Counted from the stretch's first letter, positions 21,752 through 30,302 are shown. The stretch is 31,567 bases of DNA from DRGT01 sp022567895 (GCA_022567895.1 JADFGC010000008.1:1-31567); one strand, 5' to 3'. The notes: generated by a model not told the origin, from the letters alone. Translations and numbers: made by a program.

Positions 21752-23782
21752 TTTTATNNNNNNNNNNNNNNNNNNNNNNNNNNNNNNNNNNNNNNNNNNN
21801 NNNNNNNNNNNNNNNNNNNNNNNNNNNNNNNNNNNNNNNNNNNNNNNNNNNNNNNNNGCTTCTTGTATTTGTGGATAATGAGAAGCTACTCTAAACATTC
21901 TTCTAATTGACATTGAGAGATTTTCTGATTTTCTTCTCTCTCCGTGATTAACAAGAACTCGACGAAGTTTTGGTCTAAGTTTGTGTACAAATGAAATTAA
22001 TTGGTTATAATCACTGTGACCACTAAATCCATCAAGCTTTTCAATGCTACAGTTAATGTTTACAACTTGTACTTTTCCCTCTTTACCCATCAACGATACT
22101 TGTTTTGAGCCATCAAGTACTCGTCTTCCAAGTGTACCATTTACTTGGTATGATACAAACAAGATCTTGTTCTTTTTATCAGGAGCAATGTTTTTGAGAT
22201 ATTCTAGAACAGGACCACCCTCTAACATTCCAGATGTAGCCAAAATTATGCAAGGTGATCCGTCACGAAGAGGTTCTTCTCTTGCATCAGGATGTTCAAT
22301 GTTTGTGAAGTATTCAGAATCAAATGGGTTATTATCAGTTTCTAAAATTTTCTGTCGTAGTTCTCTTGCAAGATATTCAGGATAAGCCTCGTGTATTGAA
22401 GATGCTTCAGAAATCATACCCTCTGTAAATACTGACGCTTCCACCATTTCACCTGATTTCATATAATGATCTATAACCATCATGATTTCTTGTGCACGAC
22501 CCACAGCAGGAATAGGAATTAAGATCTTACCTTCGTCAGTCAAAGTATTGTTTATGGCATTGATGAAGGCAGATTCTACTTCCTGCCTTGAAGGTTGAAT
22601 GTCTTCTTTTGCACCATAAGTACTCTCAATTAGGAGAGTTTCAACTCTTGGGAAATTCCAACTCGCTGATTCAAAGAGAATACTTTTTGCAAACTTTATG
22701 TCACCAGAGTATACAAAATTATGATCACCGTTTCCTATGTGAAAATGACAAAGTGCAGAACCAAGAATGTGTCCCGCATTTGCCAAAACAAGTTTAATGT
22801 CAGGTGAAATGTCAGTTACCGTTCCGTAAGGAAGAGTGATTGCTTGTCTCATTATTTGTTTAACGTCTCTGTCTGAATACATTGGAGTTCTACCTTGTGC
22901 AGATGCAACTTTGATTGCGTCAAACTGAATCAGATTCATCATTGGAAGTGTTGGTTCTGTACAATAGATAGGACCTTTGTAACCATATTTGCACAAAACT
23001 GGCAAAAAGCCCGTATGATCAAGATGCGCATGACCAATTACCACCGCATCAAGATCATCAAGTGTAATGCTTGCCCAATCTAATCTAGGAAAAGATTCTG
23101 AAGGAGTTCGTGCTCCAGGATTAATTCCACAATCAATCAAAATTTTGCTTTCTGCAGTAGTCAAAAGCATGCAAGAACGGCCTACTTGACCAAATCCTCC
23201 AAGAGTAAATAATGAAACTTCAGATTTTTGGGTTAATCTTGGCCTAAAGATTTCATCGCCAATCTGTCTCAGTTGTTTACTTCTGTCGGCTGATGAGATT
23301 TTTAGATTGTAATTTATTGTCTGAATAGTACTAGAAGGATTTGTTGTTGCTTTTCTAATCCTTAATTTCCAGCCAATTTTTTCTGTTACTTCAGGATGAT
23401 TGAATTCTTGTGCGTTTCTATGAAGAAGCCATGGTCTTTTTGCTTCCAGAGAGACTTCGCCTGTAGCTGTATCAAAAAATGTACTTTGAAGATCAGCGTC
23501 TTTGGGAATTAGTTGTGTGAGAATTTGTCTTGCTTCTTCTTCTGATTTTCTAATGGATTCATCTGTTCTTACTACAATTCTTTTTTTAATTACATTTACA
23601 AGATTTGAAATAATTTCATTGTTCTCCATTAGATATCTTGGAGTATTAGTGTAAAGTGCAATTCGTGGTCCTTCGTATTCTATTTTTGTAACATTTGCTT
23701 CTTTTGGTATACTTTGCAGTATGGTTGCCATTATGTTTTGGCTACTAGGAGGTAATTCTTTTTGTTGTTGTTTTCTTTGCAT
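21743..23782 (-). CDS. aCPSF1 ribonuclease, archaeal transcription termination factor (gap near the C-terminus)
   Basis: Metallo-beta-lactamase/beta-CASP nuclease with N-terminal KH domains (about residues 20-145). It cleaves the 3' ends of nascent RNAs and drives transcription termination in archaea. The zinc motif HAHLDH is at 251-256; later motifs include HILGSALCHFHIG, YSGDIKF, IPIPAVGRAQE, GFSGHSDYNQL and NHGERRKSENL. A 100-N run lies before the last four codons. The flanking bases read PQIQE-GC...-IKLF-stop. A single missing base would give PQIQEAIKLF, the usual end of the family, so the true protein is probably about 645 aa. The gene is 7 nt downstream of psmB. Confidence 0.93.
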   Translation of the reverse strand: MQRKQQQKELPPSSQNIMATILQSIPKEANVTKIEYEGPRIALYTNTPRYLMENNEIISNLVNVIKKRIVVRTDESIRKSEEEARQILTQLIPKDADLQSTFFDTATGEVSLEAKRPWLLHRNAQEFNHPEVTEKIGWKLRIRKATTNPSSTIQTINYNLKISSADRSKQLRQIGDEIFRPRLTQKSEVSLFTLGGFGQVGRSCMLLTTAESKILIDCGINPGARTPSESFPRLDWASITLDDLDAVVIGHAHLDHTGFLPVLCKYGYKGPIYCTEPTLPMMNLIQFDAIKVASAQGRTPMYSDRDVKQIMRQAITLPYGTVTDISPDIKLVLANAGHILGSALCHFHIGNGDHNFVYSGDIKFAKSILFESASWNFPRVETLLIESTYGAKEDIQPSRQEVESAFINAINNTLTDEGKILIPIPAVGRAQEIMMVIDHYMKSGEMVEASVFTEGMISEASSIHEAYPEYLARELRQKILETDNNPFDSEYFTNIEHPDAREEPLRDGSPCIILATSGMLEGGPVLEYLKNIAPDKKNKILFVSYQVNGTLGRRVLDGSKQVSLMGKEGKVQVVNINCSIEKLDGFSGHSDYNQLISFVHKLRPKLRRVLVNHGERRKSENLSMSIRRMFRVASHYPQIQEXXXXXXXXXXXXXXXXXXXXXXXXXXXXXXXXXXIKLF
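21758..21857. other. Assembly gap, 100 N, near the end of the aCPSF1 gene
   Basis: One hundred undetermined bases. Reading frame and family comparison suggest the real gap may be as small as one base (see findings), so this run is best taken as a fixed-length placeholder. Confidence 0.95.
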
Positions 23783-23789
23783 TAAATCA

Positions 23790-24431
23790 CTATAGTGTGA
23801 TGATTGCTTTCTTTTGGTCTTTTGTTAAAAGGCGAAATCCATCTTTGTCAATTATTGAGACATTGATTCCGTCACCGGTTCCAATATTTCTTGTAATAGC
23901 TGCTTTTACTGCTCTAAGAGCTATTACTTTAGCTTCTTCTACTGTGAGATCATCACGATATTCTTCTTCAAGTAAACCATAAGCAACTGGAGAACCACTG
24001 CCAGTTGTAACATAGGTTTTTTCTTCAACTGAACCAAACATATCAATATTGAACAATGCAGGTCCAGCATTATCATATCCACCAACTAGTATGTCAGCAA
24101 TAAATGGATAACCTCTATTTTGATGAAAGATAAGAGATGTAAGTCTAGTTAATGATTTTATTGGAATTGGTTCTTGTTTTTCAATTCGATGAATATTAGC
24201 ATGATAACGCAAGATGTCAGTGATGTTTTGTGCATCAGCAACTCCTCCTGCCATTGTTATGCCAGCATGTTCATCAATTTTTTGAATTTTCATTGTGTTA
24301 TTATTTGCAATAAAGTATCCTGCGCTTGCTCTCATATCAGCACAAAGTATAACACCATCTTTGGCTTTGATACCTACGGTAGTAGTTCCATGCAAAATCT
24401 TTTCTTCGACATTATTTGACAAAAAATACAC
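23790..24431 (-). CDS. psmB: 20S proteasome beta subunit
   Basis: 213 aa. The proteolytic subunit of the archaeal proteasome. A 15-residue propeptide ends ILHG, and cleavage exposes the nucleophile T16 (mature Thr1) in TTTVGIKAKDG. Mature Asp17 (CADMRA) and Lys33 (NNTMKIQKI) complete the catalytic set, and TGSGSPVAYG supplies the Ser129 loop. So this is an active-type beta. The start is GTG at 24431. It precedes the aCPSF1 gene on the same strand with 7 nt between, so the two are probably cotranscribed. The promoter is shared with the divergent egsA. Confidence 0.95.
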   Translation of the reverse strand: MYFLSNNVEEKILHGTTTVGIKAKDGVILCADMRASAGYFIANNNTMKIQKIDEHAGITMAGGVADAQNITDILRYHANIHRIEKQEPIPIKSLTRLTSLIFHQNRGYPFIADILVGGYDNAGPALFNIDMFGSVEEKTYVTTGSGSPVAYGLLEEEYRDDLTVEEAKVIALRAVKAAITRNIGTGDGINVSIIDKDGFRLLTKDQKKAIITL

Positions 24432-24463
24432 CTGTTAGAGATAATGTGAAAAGGATAACACCC

Positions 24464-24473
24464 TTTTAAATAA
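24464..24473. promoter_or_regulatory. Shared TATA-like box between psmB and egsA
   Basis: TTTTAAATAA in the 69-nt divergent interval. It is centred about 32 nt before the egsA ATG (24501) and 38 nt before the psmB GTG (24431). No other comparable box is visible, so one near-symmetric element may serve both directions. This would leave short 5' leaders. Confidence 0.4.
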
Positions 24474-24500
24474 CTTTTTGTTCCTGTGAAATGGTAAATA

Positions 24501-25565
24501 ATGACAAAAAATCTAGATCGCATGCCGTCACACACAATGGAATTACCAAGGCTAATTGTGATAGGAGAAAAAAATATTGGAAAAATTGGTGATTTTCTCA
24601 TATCCCTTGAAAAACCAAAGAAGGTGTCTTTGATTACAGGCAAGCATGTGAAGAAGATTCTTCAGAAAAAAATTGAAAAATCTCTTAGAGTTTCAAAGAT
24701 AAAGTTTGTCTGGCATACTACAAAAGACAATGAGTTAAGATCAATAAAAAATGTCCAAAACAAAGTAAAGAAAGACAAAGGTGAGTTAGTTGTAGGAATT
24801 GGTGGCGGTCGTTCTGTAGATATAGCAAAAATGATTGCATTTAATCTCAAAAAGCCTTTTGTAAGCATACCAACTGCTGCATCCCATGATGGTATTGCAA
24901 GTCCATTTGTTTCCGTTAAAAGTGATAAACCTCATTCCATTGTAGCTACTGCGCCACTTGGAGTTTTTGTAGATATTGACATCGTCAAAAAGGCCCCAAA
25001 ACACCTACTTGCTAGTGGATGTGGGGATCTAATTGCCAACATTATTGCTGTAAAAGATTGGGAATTGGGTAGAGATAAGGTAGGAGAGTATTATGGAAGA
25101 TATTCTGCAAGTCTATCATTATTGAGTGCAAAAATAGTCATTGAGAATTCCGAATTGTTTGCAAAAAAAGGATTGGATGTAAGAGTGATTGTTGAAGCAT
25201 TAATCAGTGCAGGTGTTGCGTCATGCATAGCTGGTAGTAGTAGACCTTGTTCTGGTGCTGAACACTTGTTTTCACATGCACTTGATAAGATTGCTCCAGG
25301 AGTTGGTCTTCATGGACAGAAATGTGGTATAGGTGCAATTATGATGGCAAAGCTACAAGGACAAGATTGGAAAACGATTATCAAGACATTGAAAAATGTT
25401 GGTGCCCCAACAACAGCTAAACAAATTGGATTAAAACCAGATCAAGTTGTAAAAGCATTAACGATAGCACAAGATATGAGGCCAGAAAGATATACAATTT
25501 TGAAAGAAGTAGAAATGACTAAAAACAAAGCATTATCTCTTGCAAAAAGTACTAAGGTAATTTAG
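24501..25565 (+). CDS. egsA: sn-Glycerol-1-phosphate dehydrogenase
   Basis: 354 aa. It reduces dihydroxyacetone phosphate to sn-glycerol-1-phosphate, the step that sets the archaeal stereochemistry of membrane lipids. GIGGGRSVDIAK (GGGRSVD at 101-107) is the NAD(P) loop. Zinc ligands are D176 in ASGCGD, H255 in SGAEHLFSH and H271 in GLHGQKCGIG, the standard D/H/H set. FVSIPTAASHDGIASPF is family-typical. Full length. It ends one base before the convergent FKBP stop. Bacterial AraM-type enzymes are homologous, but the archaeal context decides. Confidence 0.96.
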   Translation: MTKNLDRMPSHTMELPRLIVIGEKNIGKIGDFLISLEKPKKVSLITGKHVKKILQKKIEKSLRVSKIKFVWHTTKDNELRSIKNVQNKVKKDKGELVVGIGGGRSVDIAKMIAFNLKKPFVSIPTAASHDGIASPFVSVKSDKPHSIVATAPLGVFVDIDIVKKAPKHLLASGCGDLIANIIAVKDWELGRDKVGEYYGRYSASLSLLSAKIVIENSELFAKKGLDVRVIVEALISAGVASCIAGSSRPCSGAEHLFSHALDKIAPGVGLHGQKCGIGAIMMAKLQGQDWKTIIKTLKNVGAPTTAKQIGLKPDQVVKALTIAQDMRPERYTILKEVEMTKNKALSLAKSTKVI

Positions 25566-26324
25566 CTAAGCAGTTTTTTGTTCTACAGGTTTTTCTTCTT
25601 TTTTAGTTTCAGTTTTTGTTTGTTCTTTTGGTTTTTCTTTCTGCTTATTCTCGTGAGTCTCAATAAAGTTAATTTTTTGTAGGCTAGGAACAAATTTGAA
25701 AATATCCATCTGAATGAAATGTTTCATGGCTTGAAGACCATCTGCGCGAAACATTTCTTCAGGTACCGTAATATCAAGAGAGTTACCAGTTTTTTTGAAA
25801 ATTAGTTTTGAATCTTCAACTGGAATATGTCTTTTTAGTATTCCATGAACCTTGTCCTCATCTGATTCTAAAGATTTTACAACATTTACATCATAAAGAA
25901 TAGTTTGTCCAGCATATCTGTGATTGTAATCAACTTGAACTCTTCCAGATCCAATAAAGCGTATTATAGCTTGTTTGTTATCAATGTCAATTGTATCTCC
26001 AACAGAGACTTTCTCAGCATCCTCACCAAGTTTTCTTAATGGAATCATTCGAACTTTGCCAGAATCTCTTTCGCCAAATCCTTTGTCAGGAGTAACTTCT
26101 ACGGTTAGCTTGTCACCAACTTTTGTGTTAGCTAATGCTTCATCAAGACCTTTAAGGACCCAAGACTCTCCAACGGAAACAAGTTTGGGTTGATATTTTA
26201 TGTTAGCATCATGAATTGAATATTTTTTTGCTTCATCTTCAATAGTTGTTTCAAAAACTTCGTTAGTGTTCTTTACTTTTGCAGTATAATCCACTAAGAT
26301 CAATGAGCCTTTATTGAAAGTCAA
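25566..26324 (-). CDS. FKBP-type peptidyl-prolyl isomerase with C-terminal extension
   Basis: 252 aa. The N-terminal FKBP/SlyD-like domain with an inserted flap domain spans about residues 1-155 (LVDYTAKVKNTNEVFETT, then GESWVLKGLDEALANTKVGD, then GFGERDSGKVRMIPL, then NHRYAGQTILYDV). It assists protein folding by Pro isomerisation. A second alpha/beta domain follows, common to long archaeal FKBPs. The last ~28 residues are a Lys/Glu/Thr low-complexity tail (KEKPKEQTKTETKKEEKP). It is expected to be cytosolic; no signal peptide is seen. The stop abuts the egsA stop. Confidence 0.92.
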   Translation of the reverse strand: MTFNKGSLILVDYTAKVKNTNEVFETTIEDEAKKYSIHDANIKYQPKLVSVGESWVLKGLDEALANTKVGDKLTVEVTPDKGFGERDSGKVRMIPLRKLGEDAEKVSVGDTIDIDNKQAIIRFIGSGRVQVDYNHRYAGQTILYDVNVVKSLESDEDKVHGILKRHIPVEDSKLIFKKTGNSLDITVPEEMFRADGLQAMKHFIQMDIFKFVPSLQKINFIETHENKQKEKPKEQTKTETKKEEKPVEQKTA

Positions 26325-26366
26325 TGTACACGCTCTTGAATTTCCTAATATTAAGTTAACATGAAT

Positions 26367-27512
26367 TTAGAGAGTTTTGAGTTTATCTTCAGCAATCTTT
26401 AGTCCTTCTTGTGCATTTGTTTGATAGCCCATAATTGCAAGCGTAGAAGAAATTGCTGAGATGGTTCTCATAACATGATATTTGTTTACTTCTCCCATAC
26501 ATCCAATTCTGAAAACTTTTCCTTTCAAGTTTCCAAATCCACCAGCCACTAAAACTCGGAATTTTTGTGCTAGTGTGTTTCTAAATGTTTTATCTTCCAA
26601 ACCATCTAGATAATTCAAAGCAATAATGGTGGTTGAACGATCTTCTTCTTTTGCAAATGGTGTTAGGCCGATAGCACTTAGTCCTGCATATAATGCGTCA
26701 GAACAAGCCTTATGCCGTTTGAATCTTGCTTCTAGTCCTTCTTCAAGAATCATTCTGAGTGCTTCTCTATATGCGTACAATAATGGTAGAGCAGGAGTAA
26801 ATGGAGTGTGTTTTGATTCTTCATAATACTTGAAGTATCTTGCTAAATTGAAATACATTGTAGGTGGTGGATTTTCAATCATGTATTTTTTGGCTCTTGG
26901 ACTAATTGATATCGGAGAAATTCCTGGAGGAGCCGCTAAAGCTTTTTGTGCAGCAACCATACATACATCTACATTCCATTTATCAAGTGGTAATTGTGTT
27001 CCGCCCAGTATAGAAACAGAATCGACAATATAGAATGCATCGTTACGTGATGTTAGATCAGAAATTTTATCAAGATAATGTACCATAGTTCCTGTTGAAG
27101 TTTCATTATGAACAACATAGAATGCTTTGACATCTTTGTTGTTATCAAAGGCTTCTTTAATTTGATCTAATGTAGCATTTTGTCCTGGTGGGGTTTCAAG
27201 CTTTACAACATTTGCTCCTTGCCATTCTATCATTTGAGATAATCTATTACTAAATTCTCCATTAACTGGGATGATGACTTTGTCACCTTTTTTAATTAAA
27301 TTAACAACAGATGCTTCAACTGCTCCTGTTCCAGATGCAGAAAGTGCAACAATATCGTTTTGTGTTTGAAAGACTTGTTGAGTTTTTTCAATAACCTCTG
27401 TGTATAACTCTACAAAATCATCACTTCTGTGATTAATAATATGTGCAAACATTGCTCTCATAACTCGTTCAGGAACATTTGTTGGACCAGGTAACATTGC
27501 AAGATATTCCAA
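26367..27512 (-). CDS. Class V aminotransferase (alanine-glyoxylate/serine-pyruvate type)
   Basis: 381 aa. Fold type I PLP enzyme. The opening MLPGPTNVPERVMRAM, then SASGTGAVEAS, then VDSVSILGGTQLPLDKWNVD and AAQKALAAPPG are typical of the alanine-glyoxylate/serine-pyruvate group; K190 should bind PLP. Substrate choice among alanine, serine, glyoxylate and phosphonopyruvate cannot be read from sequence. In a CO2-fixing archaeon a role in glycine/serine interconversion is plausible. The start is TTG at 27512; the ATG at 27497 (MLPGPTN) is an equally good choice. Confidence 0.85.
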   Translation of the reverse strand: MEYLAMLPGPTNVPERVMRAMFAHIINHRSDDFVELYTEVIEKTQQVFQTQNDIVALSASGTGAVEASVVNLIKKGDKVIIPVNGEFSNRLSQMIEWQGANVVKLETPPGQNATLDQIKEAFDNNKDVKAFYVVHNETSTGTMVHYLDKISDLTSRNDAFYIVDSVSILGGTQLPLDKWNVDVCMVAAQKALAAPPGISPISISPRAKKYMIENPPPTMYFNLARYFKYYEESKHTPFTPALPLLYAYREALRMILEEGLEARFKRHKACSDALYAGLSAIGLTPFAKEEDRSTTIIALNYLDGLEDKTFRNTLAQKFRVLVAGGFGNLKGKVFRIGCMGEVNKYHVMRTISAISSTLAIMGYQTNAQEGLKIAEDKLKTL

Positions 27513-27555
27513 ATAATTTCGCCTGTCAGAAGTTCTTTGATGGCTTTATTTATAA

Positions 27556-28050
27556 TTAAAGACTCTTCAAACGATCGTTAGCACAAAGTTCTTGGAGAAT
27601 TTTTTTAGTACCCTCTGGAACAAGATTTTCCCATTTTTGATTCGAGTTTATTTTATCTCTAATATTAGTACCTGATAAAACATCTCGATTTGTAAATGGT
27701 ACAGAAATAACTTTGATTCCACGCTTTGAATAAAGAAATTGGGTTAGCTCATCATTAGAAAAAACAACATCAAATTTCGGCACAGTTGTATCTATATTTT
27801 CAATCCATTTTTCATGATTTTCTAGGTCAGGGATGTAGAAAATTTGAATTCTATTTGAAATGGATTCATCAATTGAAGAGAGAATCATTTGTTTTCTTTC
27901 ATCTGCAGAGAATGGATTTTGTTTTTGATTAGGTTTGTTAGAACTTCCAATACCTATCCATAATTTTTCAACTTTAGATAATGAAAATTTTAGAGCAACA
28001 AGATGTCCAAGATGAAAAGGTTGAAACCGACCAATTAAAAGGCCATTCAT
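27556..28050 (-). CDS. nadM: Nicotinamide-nucleotide adenylyltransferase
   Basis: 164 aa from ATG 28050. It joins ATP and nicotinamide mononucleotide to make NAD. The N-terminus MNGLLIGRFQPFHLGHLVAL carries the GRFQPFHxGH nucleotidyltransferase motif, and VLSGTNIRDKI is the ISGTxIR motif of the family. GIGSSNKPNQKQNPFSADER is also characteristic. I prefer ATG 28050 to the TTG at 28059 because a TTTTTAAA box sits 25-26 nt upstream of it, giving a leaderless mRNA. It is divergent from rtcA. Confidence 0.93.
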   Translation of the reverse strand: MNGLLIGRFQPFHLGHLVALKFSLSKVEKLWIGIGSSNKPNQKQNPFSADERKQMILSSIDESISNRIQIFYIPDLENHEKWIENIDTTVPKFDVVFSNDELTQFLYSKRGIKVISVPFTNRDVLSGTNIRDKINSNQKWENLVPEGTKKILQELCANDRLKSL

Positions 28051-28070
28051 GATTTGCAATCGCTCTAGAT

Positions 28071-28080
28071 TCTTTAAAAA
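28071..28080 (-). promoter_or_regulatory. TATA box of nadM
   Basis: On the minus strand TTTTTAAAGA, centred 25-26 nt before ATG 28050, which decides the nadM start. It also lies 37 nt before the rtcA ATG on the other strand. Confidence 0.5.
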
Positions 28081-28113
28081 ACTATCATAAAGTTCTTTGA
28101 TTTTAACTAATCA

Positions 28114-29142
28114 ATGGAAACTCTGAAAATTGATGGTTCATTTGGGGAAGGTGGAGGTCAGATAATTAGAAGTATAGTTACTCTATCATGTATTAGAAAA
28201 ACTCCTGTTCAAATTGAGAATATACGAAAAAATCGTAAAATCCCTGGATTAAGAGCTCAGCATCTTACTTCGATAAAATTATTATCAAAAATTTGTAATG
28301 CAAATGTAGAAGGTTTGAAAATTGGTTCTACTTCAATCAAATTTATTCCTCATGAAGTGAAAAGTTGTTCTCTTGAAGTAAATATTGGAACTGCAGGAAG
28401 TATTTCTCTACTTTTGCAAGTAATAATTCCTGCAGTTGCATTAACAGGAAAAAAGCTAAAACTTTCAATTATTGGTGGTACTGATGTTTTATGGAGTCCT
28501 ACTGGCAACTATACAAAACATGTTTTAGCTGAAGCCTATTCTCGCTTAGGAATAGATTTTTCAATGAACATCAAAAAAAGAGGTTATTATCCTAAGGGTG
28601 GGGGGATTATAGACATTGAAGTTTTTCCATCAAAAAATATTGTGCCAATAAATTTACTTCAAAGAAAAACAAAAGATGTAAAATTATTCTGTTCTTTCTC
28701 AAAAATATCTAAAGATGTTATTATGAATTCTATAGAAAATACAGAGAAAGAAATTGAAAAGAAAGGATTTTCAGTTATTACAGATGTAAAAGAAGAAACT
28801 GCCATTGATCATGGAAGTTCAATGTTGATTTTTAGTGAAGATTCTGATTCAATTATAGGTTCAGATGGACTATATGATTCTAAAAAAGGTAAATTTTCAG
28901 AAAATGTTTCAAATGATTTTCTCACTTGTGAGTTAGGTGTAGATTATCATCTAGCTGATATGCTAGTATTACCTGCTAGTCTTTCAAAAGATATGTCAAA
29001 ATTTAGAGTTCAAAAAATATCAAAACATCTTGAAACAAACTTGTATGTTACATCTAAAATAACTGGTTGCAAGTATGGTATAGGAAAGCTAGATGATGGT
29101 TATGAGGTAAGAATTACAGGTAATTCAAACACCAGCATCTAA
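28114..29142 (+). CDS. rtcA: RNA 3'-terminal phosphate cyclase
   Basis: 342 aa. It converts a 3'-phosphate at an RNA end into a 2',3'-cyclic phosphate using ATP. DGSFGEGGGQIIRS at the N-terminus, IRKNRKIPGLRAQHLTSIKL, and KKRGYYPKGGGIIDIEV are all diagnostic. HLADMLVLPAS near residue 287 carries the conserved His region where the enzyme is adenylated. No rtcB ligase is adjacent. The last 18 nt overlap the convergent CopD-like gene. Confidence 0.95.
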   Translation: METLKIDGSFGEGGGQIIRSIVTLSCIRKTPVQIENIRKNRKIPGLRAQHLTSIKLLSKICNANVEGLKIGSTSIKFIPHEVKSCSLEVNIGTAGSISLLLQVIIPAVALTGKKLKLSIIGGTDVLWSPTGNYTKHVLAEAYSRLGIDFSMNIKKRGYYPKGGGIIDIEVFPSKNIVPINLLQRKTKDVKLFCSFSKISKDVIMNSIENTEKEIEKKGFSVITDVKEETAIDHGSSMLIFSEDSDSIIGSDGLYDSKKGKFSENVSNDFLTCELGVDYHLADMLVLPASLSKDMSKFRVQKISKHLETNLYVTSKITGCKYGIGKLDDGYEVRITGNSNTSI

Positions 29143-29619
29143 TAATGCTGCAAAGAATAAAACTGCTACAGAAAGAACAACAATTATCTCACCAAGAATA
29201 ATTATTTTTTTTCTAAGTTTCTGGATTTGTTTTTCTGTCATTTCTTTTGAAATAATTTTTTGTTCAACGTCCTTACGAATTATTCGTACATGAACAATGA
29301 AAGCAATAATGAGTGCAATTACTAGGATTATCTTTACTAAAAGAAAGCTACCATAACTTGTTGACAGCAAACTATCAGGATTAATTATGACTTGTTGAGA
29401 ATTGTAAATGCCGGTAGCAATAAGAATGATTAAAGAAGGCACAGCAATTTTGTTAAATCTTCTTCCAACTAGTACCATCATTTGAATTCTTTCTTCTAAT
29501 GACATTGACATTTTTTTGAGAAGTGGTGCTAATACTGCACCAATGAATAAAGTACCACCAACCCAAACAGCTGCAGAAACAAGATGAATCCAAGTGATTA
29601 TAGCTTGTTCCATGCTCAT
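29125..29619 (-). CDS. CopD-like four-helix membrane protein
   Basis: 164 aa with four transmembrane helices. IITWIHLVSAAVWVGGTLFI near the N-terminus has the His and WVGG of the CopD/DUF2269-like heme or copper membrane family. The other helices are VPSLIILIATGIYNSQQV, SFLLVKIILVIALIIAFIVH and IILGEIIVVLSVAVLFFAAL. Copper matters greatly to ammonia-oxidising archaea, so copper handling is an attractive but unproven role. The C-terminal 18 nt overlap rtcA in antisense. Confidence 0.75.
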   Translation of the reverse strand: MSMEQAIITWIHLVSAAVWVGGTLFIGAVLAPLLKKMSMSLEERIQMMVLVGRRFNKIAVPSLIILIATGIYNSQQVIINPDSLLSTSYGSFLLVKIILVIALIIAFIVHVRIIRKDVEQKIISKEMTEKQIQKLRKKIIILGEIIVVLSVAVLFFAALLDAGV

Positions 29620-29701
29620 TGTGCATGGTTTGATTGAATCAAATATTATGTATTTGGATCTTGATAACGTTTTTTAGTTGTACAGAATGTAAGTATTTGA
29701 T

Positions 29702-30211
29702 TTGGCTCTACAGAGTAAAATGACAGTTTATGCTGCAATCGCAGCTATGTTTGGTCTTATGGGTTTTATTGTTTATTGGGGAAGTTTAGATAATCCTGAA
29801 ATTGAACAAGCTGAAATAGAATTACAAAGTGTAGAAGTTATTCAAGTTAATACAGTAGAAAATACGGTAAAGCTACAAGTTTCTTTACTTGTAAAAAATC
29901 CTGGGAAAAAAACGTTCACTGTTCCCATAATCAGTTATGAGTTGTATGCAAATGGAAAGCATATTGGAATTGGTTCATATTCAACAGTAGATATTGCAAT
30001 GCCGGGTAGGGCTATATTTTCTCCAGGTGCTGAAATTCCATTAAAAAATTTCTTGGATTTAGCTCGGACGGAAGCTAATTCCGATGTTTATCAGATGATA
30101 GTGGATGGAGATAGTATACAATATAGAGTTGAAGGAAATATTACGCTTGAAACAGCTTGGGCATTGATTGAAAAAGATTTCCAATCATCTTTGTTATTTT
30201 CTTCAATTTGA
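29702..30211 (+). CDS. Membrane-anchored LEA14/WHy-like protein
   Basis: 169 aa from TTG 29702 (ATG 29720 is an alternative). One N-terminal transmembrane helix (MTVYAAIAAMFGLMGFIVYW) is followed by an outer domain: VEVIQVNTVENTVKLQVSLL, then VKNPGKKTFTVPIISYELYA, then GKHIGIGSYSTVDIAMPGRA. This is the WHy/LEA14 beta-sandwich pattern (V-x-NP...V.I....Y.LY.NG..IG.G). Such domains are linked to desiccation or stress in plants and bacteria; the archaeal role is unknown. It faces the outside of the cell by prediction. tRNA-Val follows on the other strand. Confidence 0.7.
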   Translation: MALQSKMTVYAAIAAMFGLMGFIVYWGSLDNPEIEQAEIELQSVEVIQVNTVENTVKLQVSLLVKNPGKKTFTVPIISYELYANGKHIGIGSYSTVDIAMPGRAIFSPGAEIPLKNFLDLARTEANSDVYQMIVDGDSIQYRVEGNITLETAWALIEKDFQSSLLFSSI

Positions 30212-30228
30212 TTATAAAATAAGAAAAG

Positions 30229-30302
30229 TGGGCCGAGAGAGATTCGGACTCTCGATCACCGCCGTGTCGAGGCGGTATCCTAACCGACTAGACTACCGGC
30301 CC
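30229..30302 (-). tRNA. tRNA-Val(GAC) with C33 and C55
   Basis: Read on the minus strand, the acceptor GGGCCGG pairs with TCGGCCC (one G-T), with A73 at 30229. The D arm is normal (GTCT/GGAT). The anticodon stem CCGCC/GGCGG encloses TCGACAC, which puts GAC at 34-36 (30268-30266), so valine. Position 33 is C rather than the near-universal U (plus-strand G30269). The T arm GAGAG/CTCTC encloses TCCGAAT, so position 55 is C instead of U (plus-strand G30247). All stems are intact. CCA is not encoded. A73 agrees with valine. The identity call depends on accepting the standard 7-nt loop. Confidence 0.8.

Noticed and set aside
22044..22385. 113-codon plus-strand frame inside the aCPSF1 gene
   Set aside because: Opposite strand of a well-conserved nuclease; composition is unlike a protein and no promoter is seen.
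30229..30302. tRNA-Asp(GTC) on the plus strand, since the loop read that way is GTGTCGA with T before GTC
   Set aside because: On the plus strand the D and T arms fall in the wrong places; the TCCGAAT T-loop and the GGTTAGGA D-loop are only formed on the minus strand.
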